From positions 1 to 43,626 of the forward strand of contig QCUL01000021.1 in the NCBI GenBank assembly GCA_003210755.1: 43,626 bases of DNA, in the 5' to 3' direction. Position numbers and translations under genes: made by a program. The stretch is from Synechococcus sp. AG-679-C18. GTDB taxonomy: Bacteria; Cyanobacteriota; Cyanobacteriia; PCC-6307; Cyanobiaceae. The notes under the pieces were generated by a model. That model was not told where the DNA came from and ran no database searches. It worked only from the letters and a program-made list of their open reading frames with translations. Shown piece by piece: positions 36,345 to 43,467 of this stretch (position 1 is the stretch's first letter; every line of letters starts with the position of its first letter).

Positions 36345-37046
36345 GAGAACATGATGCCCGAACAATTGAACCGTAGCTACTGCTCTGATGATTCACTTGG
36401 TTCAAGTGGGGAGTTGGTTGCACCATCGATAGAACGATGGCCTCAATTTGAGCCAATGCTCCGATTAGGAGTGATGGCATCTGGAAATGGCAGCAATTTC
36501 GGGGCTATTCAAGAAGCCATCAGCGCGAATCTGCTTAAGGCTGAGATTCGTCAGTTGGTGGTCAATAATCAAGGGTGCGGAGCAGCAAAGAGAGCGGATT
36601 GCTTCAACATTCCCTGCAAGCTGCTTGATCATCGAAAGTTCAATCAGAGAGAACATCTTGATCACGCCTTAGTTAAGACATTTCTTCAAGCTGATGTTGA
36701 GTTGGTTGTGATGGCGGGATGGATGAGGATTGTCACATCAGTCTTGATTGACGCCTTTCCCAGCAGACTGCTCAACATTCATCCATCGCTGCTTCCTAGC
36801 TTCAAAGGCCTTGATGCTGTTGGACAAGCACTCAAAGCATCTGTGAGAGTGAGTGGTTGTACAGCTCACTTGGTGCAGCCTGATGTTGATGCAGGACGCA
36901 TTATTGCTCAAGCCGCTGTTCCGGTACATCAAAATGACACTCCAGCCTCCTTAGCCAAGAGAATTCAATTCCAGGAGCATCGAATCTTGCCATGGGCGAT
37001 TGCTCTAACTGGACTGAATTGGAGGCAAGGTCAATCGATTGGCTGA
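36336..37046 (+). CDS. purN: Phosphoribosylglycinamide formyltransferase
   Basis: A 236-residue PurN, which moves a formyl group from 10-formyl-THF to GAR in purine synthesis. The fold and catalytic motifs are seen: LRLGVMASGNGSNFGAIQEA, VVMAGWMRI and LLNIHPSLLPSFKG (catalytic Asn-His) and HLVQPDVDAGRIIAQA (Asp). The first 40 residues are a lineage-type N-terminal lead rich in Ser and acidic residues. Start options are ATG 36336 (AGGA eight bases upstream, but overlapping ycf35), 36351 and 36354; a minimal enzyme would start at 36456. It is convergent with argC, 7 bases apart. Confidence 0.95.
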   Translation: MGHENMMPEQLNRSYCSDDSLGSSGELVAPSIERWPQFEPMLRLGVMASGNGSNFGAIQEAISANLLKAEIRQLVVNNQGCGAAKRADCFNIPCKLLDHRKFNQREHLDHALVKTFLQADVELVVMAGWMRIVTSVLIDAFPSRLLNIHPSLLPSFKGLDAVGQALKASVRVSGCTAHLVQPDVDAGRIIAQAAVPVHQNDTPASLAKRIQFQEHRILPWAIALTGLNWRQGQSIG

Positions 37047-37053
37047 AATGAGA

Positions 37054-38118
37054 TCAGGGGTAAAAAGGAGTGAGTGGCAATCCAGTCTCGTCTGGGAGCC
37101 CTGCCATGAGATTGAGACATTGAATGGCCTGAGCGGCTTGTCCTTTCATCAAATTGTCGACAGCACTCATTAAAACAAGCCTTCCAGTTCGGTTATCAAC
37201 CTGTACCGATAGGAAGGCACGATTGGTGTGTTTAGCCCATTTAGTAGCTGGATATATTCCAACAGGTAAGACGGTGACGCAGGTGTGATGCCGGTAGAAA
37301 CTATCGAGAACGGTTGTGCAGTCTTCTGCAGTGAGGCCAGGATCGCGCAGCCTCGCGTAGACCGTTGAGAGCAATCCGCGAACCATAGGAACAAGATGAG
37401 GAGTGAATTGCAGCTGGATGCCACAACCTGCAACTTCACTAGCCATCTGCTCAATTTCTGATGTGTGGCGATGCCCTACGACTCCGTAAGGCGAGATGGA
37501 TTCTGAGGCTTCTGCTAGGAGGAGGTTTTCCTTAGCAGCGCGACCACCTCCGGATGTGCCTGTTTTCGCGTCGATAATGACGCCATCCTTTTCGATCAAA
37601 CCTTGCTTTAGAAATGGCAACAAGGGAAGCAGACTCGCAGTTGGGAAGCAGCCAGGTGCTGCCACTAATCGAGCGGTTGCAATGGCAGGACCGTTCCACT
37701 CAGGCAATCCGTACACAGCCTCAGAACACAGGTCAGCATCGGTTCGACTGCAGGAACGAGCCTCTTGGGCGTAAACAGCGGACCACTGTTCCAATGATCG
37801 GTAACGGTAATCAGCGGAGAGATCAATGACCCGCACCCCTCGCTCAAGAAGTTCGGGGACCAGTCCGCTCGCCAAACCATTGGGAAGGCTGAGTAAGACA
37901 GCATCAGCACGTTCAGAAATCCGTTCTGGATCAGGACTCTCCACCTGAGGATCATCTGCAAGTGGCAGAAAAGGACAAAGCTCACTCCAGCGATTTCCAG
38001 CACTCCGCCCTCCACCGAGGAGGGTGATCTCAAAATCTGGATGGGACTGCAGAAGTCTCAGGCTTTGCAAGCCCCCATAACCAGATGCTCCGATTACCGC
38101 AACTCGTTTGATCGCCAT
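37054..38118 (-). CDS. argC: N-acetyl-gamma-glutamyl-phosphate reductase
   Basis: A 354-residue ArgC, which reduces N-acetylglutamyl phosphate to the semialdehyde in arginine synthesis. The nucleotide-binding start is KRVAVIGASGYGGLQSLRLL, the active-site Cys is in LVAAPGCFPTASLLPLLPFL, and YGVVGHRHTSEIEQMASEV and PHLVPMVRGLLSTVYARL are conserved. The frame runs on to 38196, but ATG 38118 (MAIKRVAVIGAS) is the true-looking start and leaves a 39-base gap to divergent ribBA. Confidence 0.97.
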   Translation of the reverse strand: MAIKRVAVIGASGYGGLQSLRLLQSHPDFEITLLGGGRSAGNRWSELCPFLPLADDPQVESPDPERISERADAVLLSLPNGLASGLVPELLERGVRVIDLSADYRYRSLEQWSAVYAQEARSCSRTDADLCSEAVYGLPEWNGPAIATARLVAAPGCFPTASLLPLLPFLKQGLIEKDGVIIDAKTGTSGGGRAAKENLLLAEASESISPYGVVGHRHTSEIEQMASEVAGCGIQLQFTPHLVPMVRGLLSTVYARLRDPGLTAEDCTTVLDSFYRHHTCVTVLPVGIYPATKWAKHTNRAFLSVQVDNRTGRLVLMSAVDNLMKGQAAQAIQCLNLMAGLPDETGLPLTPFYP

Positions 38119-38157
38119 ACTGAGCGGAAAGATCGGCTGATCGTACTGGCGTCGATA

Positions 38158-39828
38158 ATGTTGAATGATCGTTGGATACCTAGAACGCTGAGCCATTCAG
38201 CCAAAGCTGCCGAGGATGTGGACCCGATCTTTGATTCCATCCCTGATGCCCTCAACGCTATCCGCAATGGAGAGTGCGTTGTTGTGGTCGATGACGAGCG
38301 CCGTGAAAATGAAGGTGATTTGATTTGTGCTTCGCAATTTGCGACGCCAGAGCAGATTAATTTCATGGCTACGGAAGCTCGAGGTTTGATCTGCCTTGCC
38401 ATCGAAGGCGATCGACTCGATGCACTCGACCTTCCCTTGATGGTTGATCGCAATACCGATGAAAACCAAACCGCATTCACTGTCAGCATTGATGCTGGTC
38501 CTGAGCATGGTGTCTCAACTGGAATTTCAGCCGAGGACCGTTCTCGTACGATTCAAGTTGTGTTGCAAGCCAATGCCAAGCCATCAGATCTGAGGCGTCC
38601 AGGTCATGTGTTCCCGCTTAGGGCTAGGTCTGGAGGGGTGCTCAAACGGGCAGGACATACCGAGGCTGCTGTGGATCTTGCCCAGCTCGCCGGACTCATC
38701 CCATCAGGAGTGATCTGTGAAATTCAGAATTCCGATGGCTCAATGGCCAGGCTTCCTGAGCTGCAGGACTACTCAAAACGCTTTGGTCTGCGCCTTATCA
38801 GCATTGCCGACCTCATCAGCTATCGACTTCAAAATGAACGTTTTGTTCGTCGTCATGCACAGGCTGAGATGCCAAGCCAATTTGGGCAGTTTCAGGCGAT
38901 TGGTTTTAGGAATGAACTGGACAACAGTGAGCATGTAGCTCTTGTGAAAGGAATCCCTGGGCAATTGCAGGAACCTGTTTTGGTTCGTATGCACTCTGAG
39001 TGCCTTACTGGTGATGCCTTTGGCTCTCTTCGTTGCGATTGCGGACCGCAGCTTGAGGCAGCGTTGAAGCAAATTCAAGAAGAAGGGGAAGGTGTGGTTG
39101 TTTATTTACGCCAGGAAGGTCGTGGTATCGGTCTCATCAATAAATTGAAAGCTTATAGCCTTCAAGATGGGGGCTTAGACACCGTCGAAGCGAATGAAAA
39201 GCTTGGATTTGGTGCTGATTTGAGAAATTATGGAGTAGGAGCTCAGATCCTTGGTGATCTTGGTATTCATCGCTTGCGGCTTCTTACCAATAACCCGCGA
39301 AAAATTGCAGGCCTTGGTGGATATGGCTTGGAAGTCGTTAGTCGGATTCCTTTGATTATTCGCCCAGGAGATCATAATGCCGATTATTTAGCAACAAAGC
39401 GTGACAAGTTAGGGCATATGTTTGCTAACACTAATGCCTCTGAAGTTATTACTCTGGCTTGGGATTGTGGTGAAAAATTTAATGCAAAACTTCCAGATCT
39501 CCTTGGTAGGGCTGAAACATCAGCATCTGAGCTAAGCCTTATCCTTCAACCTGAACAAACACCAAGACTTTTAGCTCTCTGGGAGCGTCCTCAATTTGTT
39601 TGGACTGTGTCAGGTGATAATTCAGATATTGAATCGTTTCTTAAAACTCTGGCATCTTGGAAGGAAACAAAAAGACTCGGCTTATTGAAAACTGCCAATG
39701 TAGAGCAACGAATCCATCCCTCCTTGGAACTCAATCGTGAGGAAATGAAACTTTCCTCACTACTTCAAAATAAAAACAATAGTTGGTTCGGTGAAACTAA
39801 CCTGCCCATCCTGATTCACTGGACTTAG
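38158..39828 (+). CDS. ribBA: Bifunctional riboflavin synthesis protein RibBA
   Basis: A 556-residue fusion. The N-terminal part is 3,4-dihydroxy-2-butanone-4-phosphate synthase (VVVDDERRENEGDLICASQF, HVFPLRARSGGVLKRAGHTE). The C-terminal part is GTP cyclohydrolase II (MHSECLTGDAFGSLRCDCGP with the zinc Cys, VVVYLRQEGRGIGLINKLKA). Both open the two branches of riboflavin synthesis. A further tail of about 110 residues after LGHMF has no obvious catalytic motif and is common in cyanobacterial RibBA. ATG 38158 (MLNDRWIPRTLSHS) follows a non-coding-looking stretch in the same frame. No FMN riboswitch is visible before it. Confidence 0.96.
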   Translation: MLNDRWIPRTLSHSAKAAEDVDPIFDSIPDALNAIRNGECVVVVDDERRENEGDLICASQFATPEQINFMATEARGLICLAIEGDRLDALDLPLMVDRNTDENQTAFTVSIDAGPEHGVSTGISAEDRSRTIQVVLQANAKPSDLRRPGHVFPLRARSGGVLKRAGHTEAAVDLAQLAGLIPSGVICEIQNSDGSMARLPELQDYSKRFGLRLISIADLISYRLQNERFVRRHAQAEMPSQFGQFQAIGFRNELDNSEHVALVKGIPGQLQEPVLVRMHSECLTGDAFGSLRCDCGPQLEAALKQIQEEGEGVVVYLRQEGRGIGLINKLKAYSLQDGGLDTVEANEKLGFGADLRNYGVGAQILGDLGIHRLRLLTNNPRKIAGLGGYGLEVVSRIPLIIRPGDHNADYLATKRDKLGHMFANTNASEVITLAWDCGEKFNAKLPDLLGRAETSASELSLILQPEQTPRLLALWERPQFVWTVSGDNSDIESFLKTLASWKETKRLGLLKTANVEQRIHPSLELNREEMKLSSLLQNKNNSWFGETNLPILIHWT

Positions 39829-40138
39829 CATCCATCTAATTACTCTGTTGGAATATTGGTGTAGGAATGCCTCTGATCCAGTATCACAATGCGTTTCTAT
39901 TCTAAACAAGTTTTAATCCTTCTCAATAGAGTCCCTCTTCCACATTTATGCAAGTATTATTCATGAAGTTTTCTTTGCTCTGTGCAGCAAATTAGGTAAT
40001 TAATCGGCAACGAATACTGGATCTCACTCCTGTTAATGAATCACTGATGCTGGGTGGGGTGAGGGGTTGAATTGTTTTAGCGAAGGAGCAATTTTTCATA
40101 TATGACAGCCTCACTGCAAAGGTTGGAACACGTGAACA
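39829..40138. other. Intergenic after ribBA, no clear gene
   Basis: About 310 bases, AT-rich, with no credible ORF. A 28-codon frame from ATG 40102 (MTASLQRLEHVNIEGCHRVV) lies at its right end, and could be the start of the small ORF below if there is a frameshift. Confidence 0.4.
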
Positions 40139-40303
40139 TTGAAGGATGCCACCGGGTTGTTTGCCCACAACGGTCAACGCCTATTTGAACGAGAACAGTT
40201 ATCGGCATTCGATACATTCCGATTTCTATATGCACTAAAAAAAGCGGTGGCCACAAACGATGGCTTCGACATCGCCTTCCACAGATACATCTATCCCTAC
40301 TGA
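40139..40303 (+). CDS. Possible small protein or gene remnant
   Basis: A 54-codon frame from TTG 40139, reading KDATGLFAHNGQRLFEREQL and ending DIAFHRYIYPY, then a stop. The residue mix is protein-like, with alternating charged and aromatic residues. No good ribosome binding site is visible, and an in-frame stop lies just upstream. The overlapping frame from ATG 40102 suggests it may be the remnant of a longer gene with a shift. Family unknown. Confidence 0.25.
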   Translation: MKDATGLFAHNGQRLFEREQLSAFDTFRFLYALKKAVATNDGFDIAFHRYIYPY

Positions 40304-40360
40304 TTCACCGAAGCTGACGTAGCCGTCTTTGTGCTCCAAAGTGAGTGATCAGACAAAAGA

Positions 40361-40381
40361 AACCCTGCCAAAGGCAGGGTT
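40361..40381. terminator. Strong hairpin, terminator-like
   Basis: AACCCTGCC-AAA-GGCAGGGTT is a perfect 9-bp stem with a 3-base loop. On the minus strand it is followed by TCTTTTGTC, on the plus strand by CTTCGGCTTCTC. It may end transcripts on either side. Position after the small ORF suggests a 3' end for the plus strand, but the U-tract is better on the minus strand. Confidence 0.5.
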
Positions 40382-40433
40382 CTTCGGCTTCTCGTTAGGA
40401 GTGTTGCCTTGTTTCCACTCCGTGAAGAAGCTC

Positions 40434-40447
40434 TTCTCAATTGAGAA
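40434..40447. repeat. Perfect 14-base palindrome
   Basis: TTCTCAATTGAGAA is a perfect palindrome in the non-coding stretch between the small ORF and the His-rich gene. It could be an operator; no regulator is suggested by its sequence. Confidence 0.35.
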
Positions 40448-40528
40448 TGAGCCCTCAAAAATCACGCTGATCATCCCCCCACGGATCAGTTGGTTGACAC
40501 ATCTCAATGGCCTTCCTAGGGATGAAGG

Positions 40529-40593
40529 AGCCAACTTCTCACAAGATTTAGCTCCTCACATCCCTGGAGAAGGCTTCCTTGCCTTCTTTTTTT
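40529..40593 (+). ncRNA. Candidate small RNA with Yfr1-like anti-Shine-Dalgarno motif
   Basis: A perfect TTGACA (40494-40499) lies 17 bases before TAGGGA (40517-40522), a weak -10. A transcript from about 40529 would carry CTCCTCACA at 40552-40560 in a mostly unpaired stretch and end in the intrinsic terminator at 40568-40593, giving about 65 nt. The cyanobacterial small RNA Yfr1 has a similar size and plan, with a single-stranded ACUCCUCACAC that pairs with ribosome binding sites, before a terminator hairpin. Nine consecutive bases match; the two flanking bases do not, and Yfr1 is normally near trxA and guaB. Start position and identity are inference. Confidence 0.35.
40568..40593 (+). terminator. 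Intrinsic terminator
   Basis: AGAAGGC-TTCCTT-GCCTTCT, a 7-bp stem with a 6-base loop, whose right arm runs directly into a tract of seven T (40587-40593). It is the cleanest factor-independent terminator I see in the window. It lies within a 119-codon open frame (40329-40688) that is therefore probably not a gene. Confidence 0.75.
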
Positions 40594-40742
40594 ATGCCTT
40601 GCTTGACCTGATCTCAGGCACCCATCCAGTTTTGCTTTCCCAGGAGGCCCCCCAGTGTTTTCAGGTCTTGGTTAAGGACTGCCACTGATGCAGGAATGAA
40701 CACCTGAAGTTGCGTCATGGTGAATGGATCTAATGGATAGCG

Positions 40743-41105
40743 ATGGCTAAAGCATCAAGTGTTCTCTCTGTCTCCATCAAAGCGATGGTGGTGAACTCCA
40801 TGACCTGCGTCGGAATTGTCGGAGCGGCAATATTGGCCATCGCTCCTGGAGTTGAAGCTAATCATCACCATCACCATCACAGGAATCACCACAACAGACA
40901 TAACCGACGTGTTGAGAATAGGCAAATACGCCGAGCCATTCGTCATGACAGACGTGATTGGAATCGGTTTCGCCGGAACGTCTACAGCAATGGAAGATAT
41001 GGAGGCTATCGCCCACTTCGTCCTGCCTTCGCCTACGGATATGGCTACAGGGATGGATACAGGTATCACCGTCCTTCTGGCATTCAGGTGAGATTTGGAT
41101 TCTGA
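40743..41105 (+). CDS. Secreted His/Arg/Tyr-rich protein with natural six-His run
   Basis: A 120-residue protein with a signal peptide (MTCVGIVGAAILAIAPGVEA, cleavage probably after VEA). The mature chain opens with NHHHHHHRNHHNRHNRR, is rich in Arg, and ends in Gly/Tyr repeats (AYGYGYRDGYRYHRP). The His run could bind nickel, zinc or copper; no enzyme motif is present. ATG 40743 has GGA five bases before it. It is isolated in an accessory-looking region, with the candidate SOS gene convergent downstream (30 bases between stops). I do not know the family. Confidence 0.75.
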   Translation: MAKASSVLSVSIKAMVVNSMTCVGIVGAAILAIAPGVEANHHHHHHRNHHNRHNRRVENRQIRRAIRHDRRDWNRFRRNVYSNGRYGGYRPLRPAFAYGYGYRDGYRYHRPSGIQVRFGF

Positions 41106-41108
41106 TCT

Positions 41109-41140
41109 GGGTAAGACCCATCATCTTTGTGGTCTCACCC
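41109..41140. terminator. Imperfect hairpin between convergent genes
   Basis: GGGTAAGACC (41109-41118) can pair with GGTCTCACCC (41131-41140) with one mismatch across a 12-base loop. It starts three bases after the stop of the His-rich gene and reaches the stop of the Cys-rich ORF on the other strand. No U-tract follows on either strand, so it is only a possible 3' end structure. Confidence 0.35.
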
Positions 41141-41347
41141 CATTTCGGGTGCCCATCCGGCAGTGCTTTGCCATGTGGGTGCCCAGAGATGGCAAGTCTT
41201 GGTGAGATGTTGGCCTTGCTGCAGCAACTGCTGCCTGATATTGCACGCCACCAAGGTGTGGCAGTGTCGGTCCACGCCATGCCGAAAGTGCTGACATGAC
41301 ACACAAACGCTGGAACAACGGCAGTTTTTCAGCTCTCTCTCGTCCAC
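41135..41347 (-). CDS. Small Cys-rich protein under a candidate LexA box
   Basis: A 70-residue protein with seven Cys (residues 9, 11, 15, 18, 29, 35, 52) and several His, reading CRCSSVCVSCQHFRHG, then HCHTLVACNIRQQLLQQG and LTKTCHLW. The CxxC plus later Cys/His suggests a small zinc-ribbon-like domain; a CVSCxHF start resembles short marine Synechococcus proteins of unknown function. GTG 41347 has GGAGGAG nine bases upstream and is preferred over ATG 41365, which has no ribosome binding site and would sit very near the promoter. A LexA-type operator and a -35/-10 pair lie directly upstream, so it may be a DNA-damage gene. Confidence 0.6.
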   Translation of the reverse strand: MDERELKNCRCSSVCVSCQHFRHGVDRHCHTLVACNIRQQLLQQGQHLTKTCHLWAPTWQSTAGWAPEMG

Positions 41348-41377
41348 ATAGCTCCACTCCTCCATGACTTACCAGCA

Positions 41378-41391
41378 AGTACAGGTGTACT
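41378..41391 (-). promoter_or_regulatory. Candidate LexA (SOS) operator
   Basis: AGTACA-GG-TGTACT is a perfect 6-2-6 palindrome and fits the published cyanobacterial LexA consensus RGTACNNNDGTWCB at every position. It overlaps the putative -10 of the Cys-rich ORF's promoter, where a repressor would block transcription. I found no other such box in the intergenic parts of the window. Confidence 0.65.
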
Positions 41392-41416
41392 AGTGTAAGC
41401 AAAGGCATGAGGTCAA
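41387..41416 (-). promoter_or_regulatory. Putative promoter of the Cys-rich ORF
   Basis: Read on the minus strand, TTGACC (-35, 41411-41416) is followed after 18 bases by TAGTAC (-10, 41387-41392). The -35 is a five-of-six match to the consensus. The expected start near 41380 leaves about 33 bases of leader to the GTG at 41347. Confidence 0.45.
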
Positions 41417-41824
41417 CCGGCAAAGCGGAAGCTTCCCGCTGCAGCTCGCATCACCTTGAGGGATTTATGGGAGTTCGATTGCACCGATTCATTGGTGATT
41501 TCAGGCGAAGGTTCACTGGCTAGTCCTTGGTTCAGGCTCTACTTGCAATATGAGGGAATTGGATGATTTTCAAAGAAGTTTGAGTCTCCTGCAGTAGTGA
41601 AGATGTTTTTCCATCAACACAGTGAGGCCTGAATCATGATTGGTCTTTCGCTAACGCTTCAAGCAGAAACGTGCATCAAAACAACCTTCATCTAGTCCTT
41701 AGACGATCGAAAAAGAATCCTTCCCTGATGAGAATCCACACAGCGCACGCTGAGCCAATGGGCGTTTTTGTTATTGAAGGACATCACAAACCGGTTCGTG
41801 CCTTGGCTTCTCCTTTGGATCCAA
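41417..41824. other. Intergenic stretch, no clear gene
   Basis: Several short frames exist on both strands, none convincing. A small hairpin CACC-GATTCATT-GGTG lies near 41480. Nothing else is supported. Confidence 0.4.
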
Positions 41825-41992
41825 GTGAGAGACTTAAAACTCAAAAGAACTGACGAATGCTTGTCACCACTAGAAGTCCATCTCGGGGCCGGGTATTTAA
41901 TGGCAACTCTTATCTTGTTTACAGCTTTAGTGCTGCTGTTCATCCATTTAATGAATGAGAGCTATAAGTTGGAGCTTCCGCCGCATTACTGA
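41825..41992 (+). CDS. Possible small membrane protein
   Basis: A 55-codon frame from GTG 41825 with one clear membrane helix (AGYLMATLILFTALVLLFI) and a short soluble end (NESYKLELPPHY). A short GGA lies five bases before GTG. Other starts (TTG 41768, ATG 41900) are possible. The gene of the 272-residue protein starts 28 bases further on, preceded by its own GGAGGA. Family unknown. Confidence 0.4.
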   Translation: MRDLKLKRTDECLSPLEVHLGAGYLMATLILFTALVLLFIHLMNESYKLELPPHY

Positions 41993-42020
41993 TAACTCTC
42001 CTGGAGGAACTTGAAAACTG

Positions 42021-42839
42021 ATGGATCATTTTGGTAAGGCAATAGAGGTTGGAGACGGCTCCTCAGCAAAACGGAGCAAAGAAATCTTCAAACAAAGCTT
42101 CAAAGAAGCTAAGTCTGATGAGGTGGTGGCGTTACATAAAAAACACGATCAGGACCGCTGGAAGGAGCAAAATAAAAAACATATTCTCTACAAACCGCAT
42201 TTGCTAGAGCCAGTGCCCGAGGGTCGTGATGGTCATAGCGTTTTCATGGTCAAACATTCCGAAAGGATCACTTTTAAGTGTGGTCTTTGGGCCGTTGTCC
42301 TAACGCTTACCGATGAGGCAGGGAAACGTTTTAAGCATCCCGTATGGACCCTTGCCGTTCGGGTGGGGAGACAGTTCAAATCTTCGCCGTCAGGTATTAG
42401 AAAGCAGATCCTTGATCAGTTCGATGAGAAGACTTACTTTCAGTGGAGGCAATTAGTTATGACCAACAAAGAGGGAGCATATGAGACTCTCGCCTCAGCC
42501 TGTGACTGGCTCGGCCAAAAAAAGAAGGTTGGACTCAATTACATCAGTGGCGGCTCATCTGTTCGGCTCTTAAGGGAGTTAGGGATACTTTGTGAGACGC
42601 ACTATGCCTTCCTCTATCCCCACTACAAAACGATGCTTGAGGAAAAACTCCTCAAGGACAACAGGTCGGAGTTCGAGGAGTGGATCGAAACAGCCTCAAG
42701 ACAAGATGCAGATCAGTTCTTTGAAATGGTTGCGAACCTCAAAAAGCAAAATCCGAAGCTTAGTGACCAGCAAGCTCGGGACCAGATGATCGAGCTCCTT
42801 CATGGAATGAGCAGGTTTGGACAGCATGGACAGGGGTGA
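42021..42839 (+). CDS. Unrecognised 272-residue protein
   Basis: A long, convincing ORF (MDHFGKAIEVGDGSSAKRSK onwards) preceded by GGAGGA 12 bases before the ATG. The first 60 residues are Lys-rich and probably helical. The middle looks globular (LWAVVLTLTDEAGKRFKHPV, YFQWRQLVMTNKEGAYETLA, GLNYISGGSSVRLLRELGIL). The C-terminal 60 residues are charged and helical (EFEEWIETASRQDADQFFEM). There is no signal peptide, membrane helix or motif I recognise. It lies in a gene-poor, accessory-looking region, which fits a lineage-specific gene. Confidence 0.75.
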   Translation: MDHFGKAIEVGDGSSAKRSKEIFKQSFKEAKSDEVVALHKKHDQDRWKEQNKKHILYKPHLLEPVPEGRDGHSVFMVKHSERITFKCGLWAVVLTLTDEAGKRFKHPVWTLAVRVGRQFKSSPSGIRKQILDQFDEKTYFQWRQLVMTNKEGAYETLASACDWLGQKKKVGLNYISGGSSVRLLRELGILCETHYAFLYPHYKTMLEEKLLKDNRSEFEEWIETASRQDADQFFEMVANLKKQNPKLSDQQARDQMIELLHGMSRFGQHGQG

Positions 42840-43467
42840 AATTTTGAAAATGGGGGCAGAGAGTGAAGTCATTTCACCCATGATCACCACCCCGGCAATT
42901 CTTGACTAATCCTCCAGCCTTGGAGCCCTTGCTCCAATCAGAGCAGGAGCCGACAAACTGAATTTATTGAGACCACCAAGCCGGTTCGAAAACCCAGCCT
43001 TCAGGCGTTAGCAACCAGTTCGATTGAAAGCGCATGGTTGTCTCAGACCACCTATCAAGCCATTGCTAACGCTTTTAGGTCACTATCTGCGTCAGCAACC
43101 CTCTGAACGGCGGAGCACGCAGGTTTAGAAACCCATTTGAGGGATGGATCTGCGACCACAAAAGAGATTGTGAACACACCGGAGAGATGACCTGATCATT
43201 TGTATTAAATACACGATGTTTGCCTCGCCTTTGTTAACAACCCGCGCAGACCCCGCTCTTGGCTTGGCTATGCCAATAACTAGGGGACTTTAATTGCAAA
43301 AGATTATCAATAACAATTGGTCGCCTTGTTAAATAATGGTGCTTCTTAAAAGAGGTTGTTGAATGTGATTCTCAACAGCAAATATTTCAGAAGTTGGGTT
43401 CGGTTAATACCACTTACATCTTTGGAAAAATGTTATAGAACAGTGAGGTCCCTTTCCGGACATAACC
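42840..43467. other. Long intergenic region with hairpins
   Basis: About 630 bases without a credible gene. It holds a 7-bp hairpin TTGGAGC-CCTT-GCTCCAA (42920-42937) with no U-tract, the long-range inverted repeat described below and the upstream region of the last gene. A GGTTCGAAAACC near 42982 recalls a tRNA T-loop but has no matching stems. Confidence 0.5.
43005..43072. repeat. Long-range 10-bp inverted repeat, possible structured RNA
   Basis: GCGTTAGCAA (43005-43014) and TTGCTAACGC (43063-43072) pair perfectly across 48 bases, and TTTT follows the right arm. Inside, CAACC (43012-43016) can alternatively pair with GGTTG (43036-43040), and TGGT with ACCA. A branched RNA ending in a weak terminator is possible; a protein-binding site is the alternative. 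Confidence 0.4.

Noticed and set aside
40329-40688. 119-codon plus-strand frame
   Set aside because: Contains a perfect 9-bp hairpin and a textbook intrinsic terminator; the repetitive translation of these looks artificial.
40958-41299. 113-codon plus-strand frame and a 100-codon minus frame (41121-41423) in the same place
   Set aside because: They overlap the His-rich gene and the Cys-rich ORF, which have better starts and a promoter; the translations look like shadows.
42975-43000. tRNA T-loop-like GGTTCGAAAACC
   Set aside because: The flanking bases do not form a T-stem, and no acceptor, D or anticodon arms can be placed.
43285-43325. Fur-like AT-rich box (gattatcaataacaattg)
   Set aside because: Only one half-site resembles Fur or Zur motifs; symmetry is poor.
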